From NCBI RefSeq assembly GCF_021611515.1, contig NZ_CP090960.1, positions 2,046,001-2,110,000 on the forward strand: a stretch of 64,000 nucleotides of DNA, given 5' to 3'. Positions 7,598 to 18,527 of the stretch are shown here, in pieces. Every line of letters begins with the position of its first letter. Positions within the stretch are counted from its first letter, which is position 1. A program made the translations under genes and the position numbers. The notes beneath the pieces are model-generated. The model was not told the DNA's origin and did no database searches. It saw only the letters and a list, made by a program, of their open reading frames with translations. The DNA is from Mariluticola halotolerans (GTDB taxonomy: Bacteria > Pseudomonadota > Alphaproteobacteria > Rhizobiales > Devosiaceae).

Positions 7598-9106
7598 ATG
7601 GCATTGATGCCACGGCTCGAAATCAGGCAGGCGCAGAGCCTGACGCTGACGCCCCAGCTTATGCAGTCGATCCGGCTGCTGCAGCTCAGCCATCTTGAAC
7701 TCAATGCCTTTGTGGAAACCGAACTTGAGCGCAACCCACTGCTCGAGCGCGATGAAGTGAGCGACAGTGAACCGCTGACGACACCTGAATATGTGACGGA
7801 AGGCAGCCCGGACCGCGATACGGTTGATCATGGTGAAACCATGGGGTCGGCCAGTTCGATTGCCGAACAATATGACACCGATGTTTCCAATGTGTTTCCC
7901 GAACAGGTGGGGCAGGACAGCGTCGCCCAATCGCTGAACAAACATCGCGAAGGACCGAGCATGATCGGGCTTGGCGAAGCCCCGGACATTGACAGCTATG
8001 TGGCCAGCCAGATCAGCCTCGCCGACCATTTGCGCGAGCAAATCAACCTGATCCTGAAGCAACCTGCGGAACGGCTGATTGCCCAGCACCTGATCGATAA
8101 CCTCAACGAGGCCGGCTACATGATGGCGGCGTGTGACGATATCGCCGCACAGCTGGGCGCAACCGAGAGCGATGTCGAGGCGGTGCTGCAACGGGTGCAG
8201 GGTTGTGACCCCCTTGGTGTGTTCGGACGCAACCTGTCGGAATGTCTTGCGATCCAGTTGCGCGAAAAAGACCGGCTCGATCCGATGATGCAGGCATTGC
8301 TCGATAATCTTGATCTTGTGGCGATGCATGACATGACCGCCCTGACCCGTGCAACTGGCGCAGACCGGGACGACATTGCCGATATGCTGGGGGAATTGCG
8401 CGAGCTTGACCCGAAGCCGGGGCGTGCCTTTGATGGCGGACCTGTGCAGGCAGTGGTGCCGGATGTATTCGTCCGGCGCGGCAATACAGGGCTTTGGGAA
8501 ATTGAACTGAATACCGAGGTACTGCCGCGCGTCCTGGTTAATCGCACCTATTATGCCAGTGTAACGCGCAAGGCGCGCAATCCGGGCGAGAAGACCTTTC
8601 TTACCGATTGCCTGCAGACTGCCAACTGGCTGACCAAAAGCCTCGATCAGCGGGCGCAGACCATTTTGAAGGTCGCCGCCGAGATCGTCCGGCAGCAGGA
8701 TGCTTTCCTGGAACACGGCATTGCGCATTTGAAGCCCATGACCCTGAAAGCCGTGGCCGAAGAGATCGACATGCATGAATCGACGGTGAGCCGGGTCACA
8801 TCCAACAAATACCTTGCGACACCGCGCGGGTTGTTTGAGATGAAATATTTCTTCACCACCGCGCTTGGATCAACAACCGGTGGCGCCGACCATTCGGCAG
8901 AAGCCGTGCGGCACCGTATCCGGCAATTGATCGAGGCGGAAAGTCCCAAGGCTATCCTTTCCGACGACACAATTGCGGAAATGCTGAAGGCCGAGCAGGG
9001 GATCGATGTGGCACGGCGTACGGTTGCCAAATACCGCGAGGGCATGAACATTCCCTCATCGGTTATCCGGCGGCGGCAGAAGAAAGCCATGACGCATATG
9101 GCCTGA
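7598..9106 (+). CDS. rpoN: RNA polymerase sigma-54 factor RpoN
   Basis: A 502-residue sigma-54. The N-terminal activator-interacting region is Gln/Leu rich (SLTLTPQLMQSIRLLQLS), followed by an acidic region, the core-binding domain, the HTH (about residues 385-400, MHESTVSRV) and the C-terminal RpoN box ARRTVAKYRE, which contacts the -24 element. RpoN directs transcription of nitrogen, C4-dicarboxylate and other activator-dependent genes. A GGGAG site precedes ATG 7598. The downstream neighbours hpf and ptsN form the classic rpoN locus. Confidence 0.96.
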   Translation: MALMPRLEIRQAQSLTLTPQLMQSIRLLQLSHLELNAFVETELERNPLLERDEVSDSEPLTTPEYVTEGSPDRDTVDHGETMGSASSIAEQYDTDVSNVFPEQVGQDSVAQSLNKHREGPSMIGLGEAPDIDSYVASQISLADHLREQINLILKQPAERLIAQHLIDNLNEAGYMMAACDDIAAQLGATESDVEAVLQRVQGCDPLGVFGRNLSECLAIQLREKDRLDPMMQALLDNLDLVAMHDMTALTRATGADRDDIADMLGELRELDPKPGRAFDGGPVQAVVPDVFVRRGNTGLWEIELNTEVLPRVLVNRTYYASVTRKARNPGEKTFLTDCLQTANWLTKSLDQRAQTILKVAAEIVRQQDAFLEHGIAHLKPMTLKAVAEEIDMHESTVSRVTSNKYLATPRGLFEMKYFFTTALGSTTGGADHSAEAVRHRIRQLIEAESPKAILSDDTIAEMLKAEQGIDVARRTVAKYREGMNIPSSVIRRRQKKAMTHMA

Positions 9107-9241
9107 GGCAGGCGCGCCTGGCCTGATTTATTGTCAAAATTTGATGCTGACCCCCGATTTGCGGTTTTGTTGCAATTGCGATTGTCAACAGCATCGACTG
9201 CCCGCACAGCAGCTTTCGACCTTGTACTCGCCCCTTTGGGG

Positions 9242-9280
9242 GGGCTAATCTCGGTTTACGGGCGCTTCGGTGATTAGCCC
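9242..9280 (+). promoter_or_regulatory. Stem-loop in the hpf leader
   Basis: GGGCTAATC (9242-9250) and GATTAGCCC (9272-9280) form a perfect 9-bp stem with a 21-base loop in the 212-base rpoN-hpf gap, ending about 38 bases before the hpf ATG. It is preceded by CCCC-TTT-GGGG (9231-9242), so alternative pairings are possible. There is no T-tract, so this looks like a structured leader or operator rather than a terminator. Confidence 0.45.
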
Positions 9281-9318
9281 GAGGCGGTCCGTACTTTGAA
9301 ACAAGTCGAGGGATTGCC

Positions 9319-9909
9319 ATGAATTTGCGTGTCTCAGGAAAAAACATGGACGTTGGTGAGGCCTTGCGCGAGAAGGCGCAGGATCATTTTGACTCCGCTG
9401 TCAGCAAATATTTTGACGGCGGATATGATGGGCATCTCACCCTCGAACCGGAAGGTATCGGATTCCGCGCTGACTGCGTCGTACATCTCGATACCGGCGT
9501 CATTCTGCATGCAAGCGCGTCAGCAGGCGATGCGACTTCCGCATTTGAGACAATGGCCGGGCATATCGAGAAACGATTGCGGCGCTACAAGCGCAAGCTG
9601 AAAAGCCACAGGCGCAAGGCGGATCCCAGTGATATCGCGGCGCAGGCCTATGTTCTGGCCTCCCCGGACAGCCGTGATGAGGTTGAAGAAGATTTCAACC
9701 CCCCGATCATTGCAGAAAGCACTTCAAGCCTCAGGACCATGAGCGTTGGAGAAGCGGTAATGGAGCTGGATTTAACCCAAACAGACGTCCTCGTCTTCCG
9801 CCACGCTGGACATGGCGGCATGAATGTGGTTTATCGCCGGGCCGATGGCAATATTGGCTGGATTGATCCAGCCATGACCACAGATCAGGGTCTCAAAGCT
9901 ACCCCATAA
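9319..9909 (+). CDS. hpf: Long-form ribosome hibernation promoting factor HPF
   Basis: A 196-residue protein with two domains. The N-terminal RaiA/YfiA domain (about 1-105, starting MNLRVSGKNMDVGEAL) binds the decoding centre. A variable linker leads to the C-terminal dimerisation domain (about 138-196, VGEAVMELDLTQTDVLVF and NVVYRRADGNIGWIDP). Long HPF forms 100S ribosome dimers in stationary phase. ATG 9319 follows the GAGGGA site. In rpoN loci the gene is usually followed by ptsN, as here. Confidence 0.93.
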   Translation: MNLRVSGKNMDVGEALREKAQDHFDSAVSKYFDGGYDGHLTLEPEGIGFRADCVVHLDTGVILHASASAGDATSAFETMAGHIEKRLRRYKRKLKSHRRKADPSDIAAQAYVLASPDSRDEVEEDFNPPIIAESTSSLRTMSVGEAVMELDLTQTDVLVFRHAGHGGMNVVYRRADGNIGWIDPAMTTDQGLKATP

Positions 9910-9929
9910 TCAGACTTAAAGGTTCTTTC

Positions 9930-10397
9930 ATGGAACTCGCCGACATCCTCGCTAAGGGGTCAGTGATTGCTTGTGCAAAGGTTGCAAGTAAACGCCAACT
10001 TCTCCAGCTCCTGGCCGACAAAGCCGTTGATCTGGTGGGCGTGGAATCACATCAGATTTTTGAAACACTGGTGTCGCGTGAGCAATTGGGGTCGACCGGC
10101 CTTGGCAATGGCATTGCCATTCCGCATGGCAAACTCGAGGGCATTGCCGGCGTTACCGCCGTCTTTGCCCGGCTCGATCAACCCATCGATTTCGATTCGG
10201 TGGATGATCAGCCGGTCGATCTGGTAATCATGCTGCTGGCCCCTGCCGGGTCAGGCGCTGATCATTTGAAGGCCTTGGCCCGCGTTGCGCGCCTGATGCG
10301 CACTGACAACGTGACCGAGCAATTGCGCAATACGCGCGATACCGGCAAGCTTTACGAAATTTTGACGGCCCCGATCGAGGCAACAAACGCCGCCTGA
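9930..10397 (+). CDS. ptsN: PTS IIA-like nitrogen-regulatory protein PtsN (EIIA-Ntr)
   Basis: A 155-residue PTS EIIA type-2 domain. The phosphorylated residue is His66 in GIAIPHGK. EIIA-Ntr receives phosphate from the PTS-Ntr chain (EI-Ntr, NPr) and controls potassium transport, carbon/nitrogen balance and other targets instead of importing sugar. AAAGG precedes ATG 9930, 20 bases after hpf. The HPr-like partner is probably the ptsH product near 39.2 kb. Confidence 0.94.
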   Translation: MELADILAKGSVIACAKVASKRQLLQLLADKAVDLVGVESHQIFETLVSREQLGSTGLGNGIAIPHGKLEGIAGVTAVFARLDQPIDFDSVDDQPVDLVIMLLAPAGSGADHLKALARVARLMRTDNVTEQLRNTRDTGKLYEILTAPIEATNAA

Positions 10398-10405
10398 GGC
10401 GTGAA

Positions 10406-10431
10406 GGGCGGCAGCTGATGCAAAGCCGCCC
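10406..10431. terminator. Weak hairpin between convergent ptsN and DUF1150 genes
   Basis: GGGCGGC (10406-10412) pairs with GCCGCCC (10425-10431) around a 12-base loop. No T-tract follows on either strand, so termination is plausible only from its position between convergent genes. Confidence 0.4.
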
Positions 10432-10438
10432 AACCAAA

Positions 10439-10738
10439 CTAGTGCCGCTGCACCAGCGTGACGCTGTGGTCTTCGAGCCAGTCAGAAATAGCCTCGTCAT
10501 TATCGGTGACAAGGACAGGCGCACCATCGGCGGCCACAACCATTTGTAGCATGGCATCGTCTGGGGCGACGTTTGCCTGCGGCACAAAGCGGGCAAGATC
10601 GGAAACCGAGATCGGGCGCGCAAAGACGATGGTTTCTGCGCCCAGGGCTGCAAATTCTTCATCGCTCATCAGCCGCAAGGTATCGGCCATCGCGTGCAGC
10701 GGGAAATTTTCGGTTTTGAAACCTGACTTATCGTACAT
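10439..10738 (-). CDS. DUF1150 family protein
   Basis: A 99-residue acidic cytoplasmic protein of the DUF1150 family, which is confined to alphaproteobacteria and usually sits beside a small heat-shock protein gene, as here. Recognisable parts are LMSDEEFAALGAETIVFARP and LVTDNDEAISDWL. No catalytic motif is visible and the function is unknown. The start lies nine bases after the hsp20 stop, with the GGAG site overlapping that gap, so the two are cotranscribed and probably part of the same heat-induced unit. Confidence 0.82.
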   Translation of the reverse strand: MYDKSGFKTENFPLHAMADTLRLMSDEEFAALGAETIVFARPISVSDLARFVPQANVAPDDAMLQMVVAADGAPVLVTDNDEAISDWLEDHSVTLVQRH

Positions 10739-10747
10739 TCCGGGCTC

Positions 10748-11170
10748 CTATTCCTTTACTTCTATATCGATGCGCCGGGCGGTTTTTTCAACTCTGGGTC
10801 GCACAGCCGTGATTTCAAGCAAACCGTCCCTGAGGAGCGCGCCATCAATCCGCATGCCTTCGGCCAGCAGGAATGTGCGCTGAAACTGACGGGTGGCGAT
10901 ACCACGATGCAGATATTGCCGTTCCGTCTCCTCGGCCTGACGGCCGCGCACGGTGAGCTGATTGTCCTCGGCGAAAATTTCAAGTTCCGCGCGGCTGAAG
11001 CCAGCGACAGCAATCGAGATGAGGAAGCGTTCATCGCCATCCCCCTCAATCTGGCGCTCGATATTATAAGGCGGGTAACCCTCTGCGGCCTTGGCCAGGC
11101 GGTCAAAGCGCTCTTCAAAAAGATCAAAGCCCAGAAGAAACGGGGCGGAAAAAAGCGATACACGCGACAT
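10748..11170 (-). CDS. Hsp20 family small heat-shock protein
   Basis: A 140-residue IbpA-like chaperone. The alpha-crystallin domain runs from about residue 33 (YNIERQIEGDGDERFLISIAVAGF) to about 128. The conserved hydrophobic motifs of bacterial class A Hsp20s (GIATRQFQRTF, LLRDGLLEI) are present. Small Hsps hold unfolding proteins for later refolding. ATG at 11168-11170 with AAGGAC upstream is preferred over a 17-residue longer form. A strong RpoH-type promoter lies 60-95 bases upstream; no convincing ROSE thermometer was seen in the short leader. Confidence 0.92.
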   Translation of the reverse strand: MSRVSLFSAPFLLGFDLFEERFDRLAKAAEGYPPYNIERQIEGDGDERFLISIAVAGFSRAELEIFAEDNQLTVRGRQAEETERQYLHRGIATRQFQRTFLLAEGMRIDGALLRDGLLEITAVRPRVEKTARRIDIEVKE

Positions 11171-11236
11171 ACAGTTTCGTCCTTGCAGCAAGCGACTTCG
11201 CGCCGGCCCAACAATAGGCACCGGCTAGCAAAAGTG

Positions 11237-11265
11237 ATATGGGGACAAATATACAGCGCTTCAAG
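11237..11265 (-). promoter_or_regulatory. RpoH (sigma-32) type heat-shock promoter of hsp20
   Basis: On the minus strand CTTGAA (11260-11265) is followed after 15 bp by CCCCATAT (11237-11244). Both elements and the spacing match the sigma-32 consensus (CTTGAA and CCCCATnT, 12-16 bp apart). Transcription would start near 11230, about 60 bases before the hsp20 ATG. Confidence 0.75.
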
Positions 11266-11288
11266 TGGGGACAAAGGATCCGCACCTC

Positions 11289-12146
11289 GTGAGAGATACC
11301 ATCTCAATTGTCATGCCGGCCTATCGGGCGGAAGCCACCATTGTCCGGGCGGTCGCAAGCGCTTTGGCCCAGAGCCACCCGCACTGGGAATTACTGATCA
11401 TTTCGGACGACCAGACCGATTACAAGGCCGTGCTGGCCCATGCCGGGATTGCCGATCAACGGCTTCGATTTTTGACGACCGGGGCAATTGGCAGCGGCTC
11501 TTCTGCGGCGCGGAATGTTGCTCTGGATGTTGCCACAACCCCGTATGTCGCCATCCTTGACGCCGACGACGTTCTGCACCCGGAAAAACTGGAACGCGCT
11601 CTGGCAGTGTTGCCGGAATATGGCATTGTTTCAACCGCGTTGCAGGTGATGGGCGCCGACATGTCCCCTTTGCGTCAGGTCGGGGCAGGACCAGATTGCA
11701 TACTTGATGCGGGCAGCTACAAATTTACCAATTTTTCGATGGATTCGATGCTGGTTTATGACCGTGAAAAGGCGGACCCACGTTTTGACGTCGAGCTGAT
11801 GCGCCTGACAGACATCGATTTTCTGCTCAAATTGTTTGCGGTCAACCCACAGTGTTTCCATTTGGGCGCCCCGCTGCATCAATATGTGAAAGAACCCCAA
11901 TCGGTTTCCAACAGACCGGGCGCCAGCGCCCGTTTGATCACGGCCAAGGCGCAATTGCTGCAGCGTTTGCGCAATGGGCATTACCCACTGGCTGACCCCG
12001 GCGGGTTGGGTGGCATGATCCGGTTCTGGGAGATATCCCAGCGCGCAGAAGAAGCCTACGCATCGCGATTGGCTGCCAATCCGGGCTTGCTGTTTGAAGA
12101 TCACCTCGAACCGCGGCTCAAGGCGGCATCCACTTCCGATGCATAA
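11289..12146 (+). CDS. Glycosyltransferase family 2 protein
   Basis: A 285-residue GT-A fold transferase. The N-terminus ISIVMPAYRAEATI is the nucleotide-sugar binding start of GT2, and the metal-binding motif is LDADD (with DDVLHPEKLE after it). It has no membrane segments, so it likely acts in the cytoplasm on a surface glycan precursor; donor and acceptor are unknown. GTG at 11289 is chosen because an earlier GTG at 11265 would lie inside the hsp20 promoter; AAAGGA precedes it. Its last 46 bases overlap the antiparallel ribokinase gene. Confidence 0.8.
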   Translation: MRDTISIVMPAYRAEATIVRAVASALAQSHPHWELLIISDDQTDYKAVLAHAGIADQRLRFLTTGAIGSGSSAARNVALDVATTPYVAILDADDVLHPEKLERALAVLPEYGIVSTALQVMGADMSPLRQVGAGPDCILDAGSYKFTNFSMDSMLVYDREKADPRFDVELMRLTDIDFLLKLFAVNPQCFHLGAPLHQYVKEPQSVSNRPGASARLITAKAQLLQRLRNGHYPLADPGGLGGMIRFWEISQRAEEAYASRLAANPGLLFEDHLEPRLKAASTSDA

Positions 12147-13015
12147 GGAATGGCGGGCTGCGCGCCTGGCTTGAGGCATGCCAGGGCACCAGCCATAGCC
12201 GCTCTTTCTAGCGCGGTTTGCAGATTGTCTCCGGCGCCCAGCGCGGCCGCCAGATAGCCACAAAAGGTATCCCCTGCCCCAACCGTATCCACCGGTGTGA
12301 TCTTGGGGGCCTCGGCAAGCAGAAGCTCGCCCGATTTTGTCGCCGCCACGGCGCCATCGCCGCCGAGGGTTACAATGATGGTCTGGGATTTTGCTTTGGC
12401 CAGGCTGATAACAGCGTCAGTCAGCGCCTTACCTGCGACCTCGCGGCCGATGAGCAGCGCAAATTCGGTTTCGTTGGCAACGACAATATCTGCCTTTTCA
12501 GACAAGCTGGCGCTGTCTTTTGTGAATGGTGCGGTATTAAAGACTGACGTGACACCCGCCGCGCGGGCTGCATCGAGCGCTGCGGCATTGGTGGCGGCTG
12601 GAATTTCCTGCTGCAAAACAATGACGTCGCCCTTTTGCAGTGCTGCAACCGCTGTCCGCGCCATGGTTTCGTCGACCAGCGCATTGGCGCCGGGCACTAC
12701 AACGATCATGTTCTCACCATCACCACCAACCAGGATCACGGCTATGCCGCTGGCGCCGGTCAGTTTGCGTACGCCGCTCAGGTCCGCGCCATCACGGGTC
12801 AATTCGGCCAAAGCGCCCGCCGCAAAAGCATCATCACCCACTGCGCCAACCATACGCATTGGTGCACCGGCCCGCAGCACGGCGACAGCCTGATTGGCCC
12901 CTTTGCCTCCCGCTGCGGTGGCAAAATCGCTCCCGCCAACCGTTTCTCCCGGCGCGGGCAGGCGCGATGCATTGGCAGTGAGATCGAGATTGATCGAGCC
13001 TATAACTGTGATCAT
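12101..13015 (-). CDS. rbsK: Ribokinase, PfkB carbohydrate kinase family
   Basis: A 304-residue sugar kinase. The N-terminal motif GGKGANQAVA and the C-terminal PfkB signature with catalytic Asp (DTVGAGDTFCGYLAAAL) are intact. Ribokinase phosphorylates D-ribose at O5 with ATP. Start ITVIGSINLDL is typical of RbsK. ATG overlaps the stop of the upstream DUF1697 gene. No ribose transporter lies nearby, so substrate assignment rests on sequence character alone; other PfkB substrates are possible. Confidence 0.85.
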   Translation of the reverse strand: MITVIGSINLDLTANASRLPAPGETVGGSDFATAAGGKGANQAVAVLRAGAPMRMVGAVGDDAFAAGALAELTRDGADLSGVRKLTGASGIAVILVGGDGENMIVVVPGANALVDETMARTAVAALQKGDVIVLQQEIPAATNAAALDAARAAGVTSVFNTAPFTKDSASLSEKADIVVANETEFALLIGREVAGKALTDAVISLAKAKSQTIIVTLGGDGAVAATKSGELLLAEAPKITPVDTVGAGDTFCGYLAAALGAGDNLQTALERAAMAGALACLKPGAQPAIPYASEVDAALSRGSR

Positions 13016-13551
13016 GTGGTTTTTTCTTCCCGGTCGATAAGGCGCAGAACCGTGTTCCAGTTCCGATTAGTGATATAGCGGCCAAATGGCTTGGCGATCA
13101 TATCGAGCCCGGGGCCAAAACGACCATTGGGCAGGCGATAAGCTATGGCGTATATCTCATAATCATCAAGGCGGGTCACCTCGAAATCCCCCGCCACGCC
13201 ATGGGGGTGTGGCAAGAATTTCCCTAAAGGGTCACCGAGTATGAAAACGTAGAATTTTATATCAGTGTCAGGCTTACGCCCGCCAAAGGGATCACTCTGC
13301 ACCATTGCGCGCAGGTCTTTTAGCGAACGCAGCATAATTTCGGCCTTGAAGCCGAAATCCGTTTCGATCTGATTTTCAAGACGGGAGACAGTTTGAGGGC
13401 TTTTCTCGCCATCGAAAACGACGTTGCCGCTGGCCAGGAAGGTTTCGGCACCTGGAAAACCGGCCCTGGCAAAGCTTTGGCACAAATCCTGTTTGGTCAT
13501 GGTGCGCTTGCCGATATTGACGCCCCGCAGAAAGGCGAACAGACGGGTCAT
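13012..13551 (-). CDS. DUF1697 family protein
   Basis: A 179-residue protein of the DUF1697 family. The opening FAFLRGVNIGKRTMTKQDL and the segment FLASGNVVF are the family's most conserved parts, as is the ending NRNWNTVLRL. The family is widespread and uncharacterised. The stop overlaps the ribokinase start (ATGA), so the two genes are translationally coupled although no functional link is known. Confidence 0.85.
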   Translation of the reverse strand: MTRLFAFLRGVNIGKRTMTKQDLCQSFARAGFPGAETFLASGNVVFDGEKSPQTVSRLENQIETDFGFKAEIMLRSLKDLRAMVQSDPFGGRKPDTDIKFYVFILGDPLGKFLPHPHGVAGDFEVTRLDDYEIYAIAYRLPNGRFGPGLDMIAKPFGRYITNRNWNTVLRLIDREEKTT

Positions 13552-13702
13552 TTTTTTCTGCCTCCCTCTATCACATCCGCTGGCGTGGTCGCGTCTGCGG
13601 CTTTTTTTTTAAAACCCAGTCTGCACGCGAGCATTGGCGATGCAAGCGCAAGCGGCTAGCGTCGTCGCCAGCAGACCTTGTTGATAATTTTCAGGAAGGT
13701 AG

Positions 13703-13781
<79 letters not shown>

Positions 13782-13858
13782 ATATTTTTGGGTCGTATGC
13801 GTCCGGGAAAACCTCCCCGAACGCCGCGCAAACTAGTCAAGGTCCCAGCTCTGCGCAA

Positions 13859-13890
13859 GCCCCTATTTCATGCAAATTTCACATAGGGGC
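13859..13890. repeat. Hairpin between the FYDLN gene and tRNA-Ala
   Basis: GCCCCTAT (13859-13866) and ATAGGGGC (13883-13890) form a perfect 8-bp stem with a 16-base loop. It lies 22 bases after the stop of the minus-strand FYDLN gene and before the tRNA. Without a T-tract it may be an RNA 3'-end structure or processing site. Confidence 0.4.
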
Positions 13891-13911
13891 CAGATTGTTG
13901 AAAAGCGATGC

Positions 13912-14310
13912 CTAGGTCTCTTCGTTATCGGTAGAAACGTCGAAGTCCAGATCGTCGTCATCGTCGTCATCGTCTTCCAGAAACGCGTCGTCGTCACCGC
14001 CGAGTTCATCATCGACTTCCACATCTTCCACATCAGGGATGACATCGTCGTCGTCATCATCATCATCGTCATCATTGCTCTCGGCATCGTTGAGCGAAAT
14101 GACTTCCGCACCAGCAGCGACAGCTGCGGTATCGGTCTCGACAACTTCTTCGACTTCTTTTTTCTCTTCTGTCACCGGCAACGGTTTGGCCATTTCGACC
14201 AAGAATTGCTTACCGCAATTCGGGCAGAGAATGGGGTCGCGGTTGAGATCGTAGAATTTGGTGCCACAGTGCAGGCACTGGCGCTTTGTACCACGGTCGA
14301 GACTGGCCAC
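13912..14310 (-). CDS. TIGR02300 family (FYDLN acid) zinc-ribbon protein
   Basis: A 132-residue protein of the TIGR02300 FYDLN-acid family. The N-terminal zinc ribbon has Cys12-x2-Cys15 and Cys29-x2-Cys32 around the name-giving FYDLN motif. Everything after residue ~70 is extremely acidic, with runs of 10 and 8 aspartates encoded by GAT/GAC repeats. The family is alphaproteobacterial, function unknown; a zinc ribbon plus acidic tail suggests contact with nucleic acid or basic proteins. The start is GTG with AAGGA upstream. It usually lies divergent from aroA, as here. Confidence 0.88.
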   Translation of the reverse strand: MASLDRGTKRQCLHCGTKFYDLNRDPILCPNCGKQFLVEMAKPLPVTEEKKEVEEVVETDTAAVAAGAEVISLNDAESNDDDDDDDDDDVIPDVEDVEVDDELGGDDDAFLEDDDDDDDDLDFDVSTDNEET

Positions 14311-14459
14311 TCTTCATTCCTTTTATGCGTTATTCCGGTAGGCGGCTGCCTTGTTCAGCGCCGCAAGAAATTTCGGTTAGAGGAGAAAGCGGCCCCATGT
14401 CAAACCCAAAATGTCAAAAACCCAAACCAGTTCCCGGGCGCATGGCTGAAGAAAGCTAG

Positions 14460-16513
<2,054 letters not shown>

Positions 16514-16738
16514 GGGCGACCTTTCTCAAATTCATTCCTTGCGGTCATAGGACCCTGAACGACAATGTTTCCGGACCACACCCCGGGCGATGGATGCAGG
16601 CGGAAAAATAGACAGACCATATTCTGGCTTACAAACCCACACGCCGGGTCGTTTTGGCATTTGCCGAACGGGACGGGGTTTGGCGGCATTGCATGGTTTT
16701 TTCAATCTCAAACAGCCGGCGTGACAGATGGAGCTTTA

Positions 16739-18439
16739 ATGGCACAGCCAGAAATGACGATGGAAGATTTTGAATCCCTGTTGATGGATTCGTTTGTTGA
16801 CAACGAGCCGCTTGAAGGCGCCGTGGTCAAAGGCCGGGTGATGGCAATCGAGAATGATCTCGCCATCATCGATGTGGGACTGAAGACTGAAGGCCGGGTC
16901 CCGTTGAAAGAATTCGGTGCTGCCGGACGTGATGGCACCATCAAAGTGGGTTCCGAGGTCGAGGTCTATGTCGACCGCGTCGAGAATTCCATGGGTGAAG
17001 CCGTTCTCAGCCGCGAGAAAGCTCGCCGCGAAGAGAGCTGGGTGCGCCTTGAAGTGCTGCACGAGAAGAACGAGCGCGTTGAAGGCACGATCTTCAACCA
17101 GGTCAAGGGCGGCTTTACGGTTGATCTTGACGGCGCGATCGCCTTCCTGCCGCGTTCGCAGGTTGATATCCGCCCGATCCGCGACATCGGCCCGTTGATG
17201 AATGTGCCGCAGCCGTTCCAGATCCTCAAGATGGACAAGCGCCGGGGCAATATCGTTGTTTCGCGTCGTGCCATCCTCGAAGAGAGCCGGGCCGAGCAGC
17301 GTTCTGAAATCGTTCAGCAGCTTGAAGAAGGCCAGGTTGTCGACGGCGTGGTCAAGAACATCACCGATTACGGTGCGTTTGTGGATCTCGGCGGCATTGA
17401 CGGCCTGTTGCATGTCACCGACATCGCATGGCGTCGTGTGAACCACCCGACCGAAGTGCTCACCATTGGTGAGACCATCAAGGTGCAGATCATCCGCATC
17501 AACCACGAGAGCCATCGTATCTCGCTCGGCATGAAGCAGCTTCAGGCCGATCCCTGGGATGGCATCGATGCGAAATATCCGGTCAATGCGCGCTTTACCG
17601 GCCGTGTTACCAATATCACTGACTATGGTGCATTCGTTGAACTTGAGCCGGGCATTGAAGGCCTGATCCACGTCTCTGAAATGAGCTGGACCAAGAAGAA
17701 CGTGCATCCGGGCAAGATCGTTTCGACTTCGCAGGAAGTTGACGTGATGGTGCTCGAAGTTGATCCCGAGAAGCGTCGTATCTCGCTTGGCCTCAAGCAG
17801 ACCTTGTCGAACCCTTGGGAAAACTTCTCCGAACAGTTCCCGATCGGTGCTGTCATCGAAGGCGAAGTCAAGAACAAGACCGAATTCGGCCTGTTCATTG
17901 GCCTCGAAGGCGATGTGGATGGCATGGTCCATCTCTCCGATCTCGACTGGCAGCGTCAGGGTGAAGAAGCCCTTGAGGACTACAACCGTGGCGATATCGT
18001 CAAGGCGAAGGTTCTCGATGTTGACGTCGACAAGGAACGCATCTCGCTTGGTATCAAGCAGCTTGCTTCTGATGCCGCGGCAGACAATGCCGATGCCGGT
18101 GGCCTGCGCAAGGGTGCGATTGTCACCTGCACCGTGACGGCCATCAATGATGGCGGCGTTGAAGTGCAGATCGGCGAGACGGAAGTCACAGCGTTCATTC
18201 GCCGTGCCGACCTTAGCCGTGACCGTGCCGATCAGCGGCCTGAGCGTTTTGCCAAGGGCGACAAGCTTGATGCCCGCATCACGCAGTTCGACCGCAAGAC
18301 TGGCCGCATCACCCTCTCCATCAAGGCGCTGGAAATCGCCGAGGAGAAGGAAGCCGTGGCACAGTACGGTTCCTCGGATTCGGGCGCTTCGCTCGGCGAC
18401 ATCCTTGGTGCCGCTTTGAAGGATCGCGACGACCAGTAG
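16739..18439 (+). CDS. rpsA: 30S ribosomal protein S1
   Basis: A 566-residue protein with six S1 RNA-binding domains starting near residues 26, 111, 196, 281, 369 and 458. Domains 3 and 4 are the best conserved ([40 protein letters not shown]). S1 unwinds and delivers mRNA to the 30S subunit. ATG 16739 follows GGAG at the right distance and is preferred over an upstream in-frame start that would add 58 unconserved residues. A strong terminator follows. The 225-base gap after cmk probably carries its own promoter. Confidence 0.96.
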   Translation: MAQPEMTMEDFESLLMDSFVDNEPLEGAVVKGRVMAIENDLAIIDVGLKTEGRVPLKEFGAAGRDGTIKVGSEVEVYVDRVENSMGEAVLSREKARREESWVRLEVLHEKNERVEGTIFNQVKGGFTVDLDGAIAFLPRSQVDIRPIRDIGPLMNVPQPFQILKMDKRRGNIVVSRRAILEESRAEQRSEIVQQLEEGQVVDGVVKNITDYGAFVDLGGIDGLLHVTDIAWRRVNHPTEVLTIGETIKVQIIRINHESHRISLGMKQLQADPWDGIDAKYPVNARFTGRVTNITDYGAFVELEPGIEGLIHVSEMSWTKKNVHPGKIVSTSQEVDVMVLEVDPEKRRISLGLKQTLSNPWENFSEQFPIGAVIEGEVKNKTEFGLFIGLEGDVDGMVHLSDLDWQRQGEEALEDYNRGDIVKAKVLDVDVDKERISLGIKQLASDAAADNADAGGLRKGAIVTCTVTAINDGGVEVQIGETEVTAFIRRADLSRDRADQRPERFAKGDKLDARITQFDRKTGRITLSIKALEIAEEKEAVAQYGSSDSGASLGDILGAALKDRDDQ

Positions 18440-18466
18440 GTTTTTCGCAACCTTTGAGAAAAAATC

Positions 18467-18500
18467 AGGCCCGCATTCGCAAGAATGCGGGCCTTTTTTT
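18467..18500 (+). terminator. Rho-independent terminator of rpsA
   Basis: AGGCCCGCATTC (18467-18478) pairs perfectly with GAATGCGGGCCT (18483-18494) around GCAA, a stable tetraloop, followed by an uninterrupted T run to 18500. Confidence 0.95.
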
Positions 18501-18527
18501 AGAGGCCATCTTTTGAGGGAAGCTGAA

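Noticed and set aside
7544-8776. A 410-codon open frame antisense to rpoN
   Set aside because: Contained in the rpoN region with an antisense-like composition; rpoN is clear.
11171-11236. ROSE-type RNA thermometer before hsp20
   Set aside because: The leader is only about 60 bases and I could not find the hairpin that pairs the Shine-Dalgarno sequence with a U-rich strand; the sigma-32 promoter explains heat control.
13595-13615. T10 run near 13602 as a terminator
   Set aside because: No stable G+C-rich stem precedes it in the right orientation, and the genes on both sides read on the minus strand.
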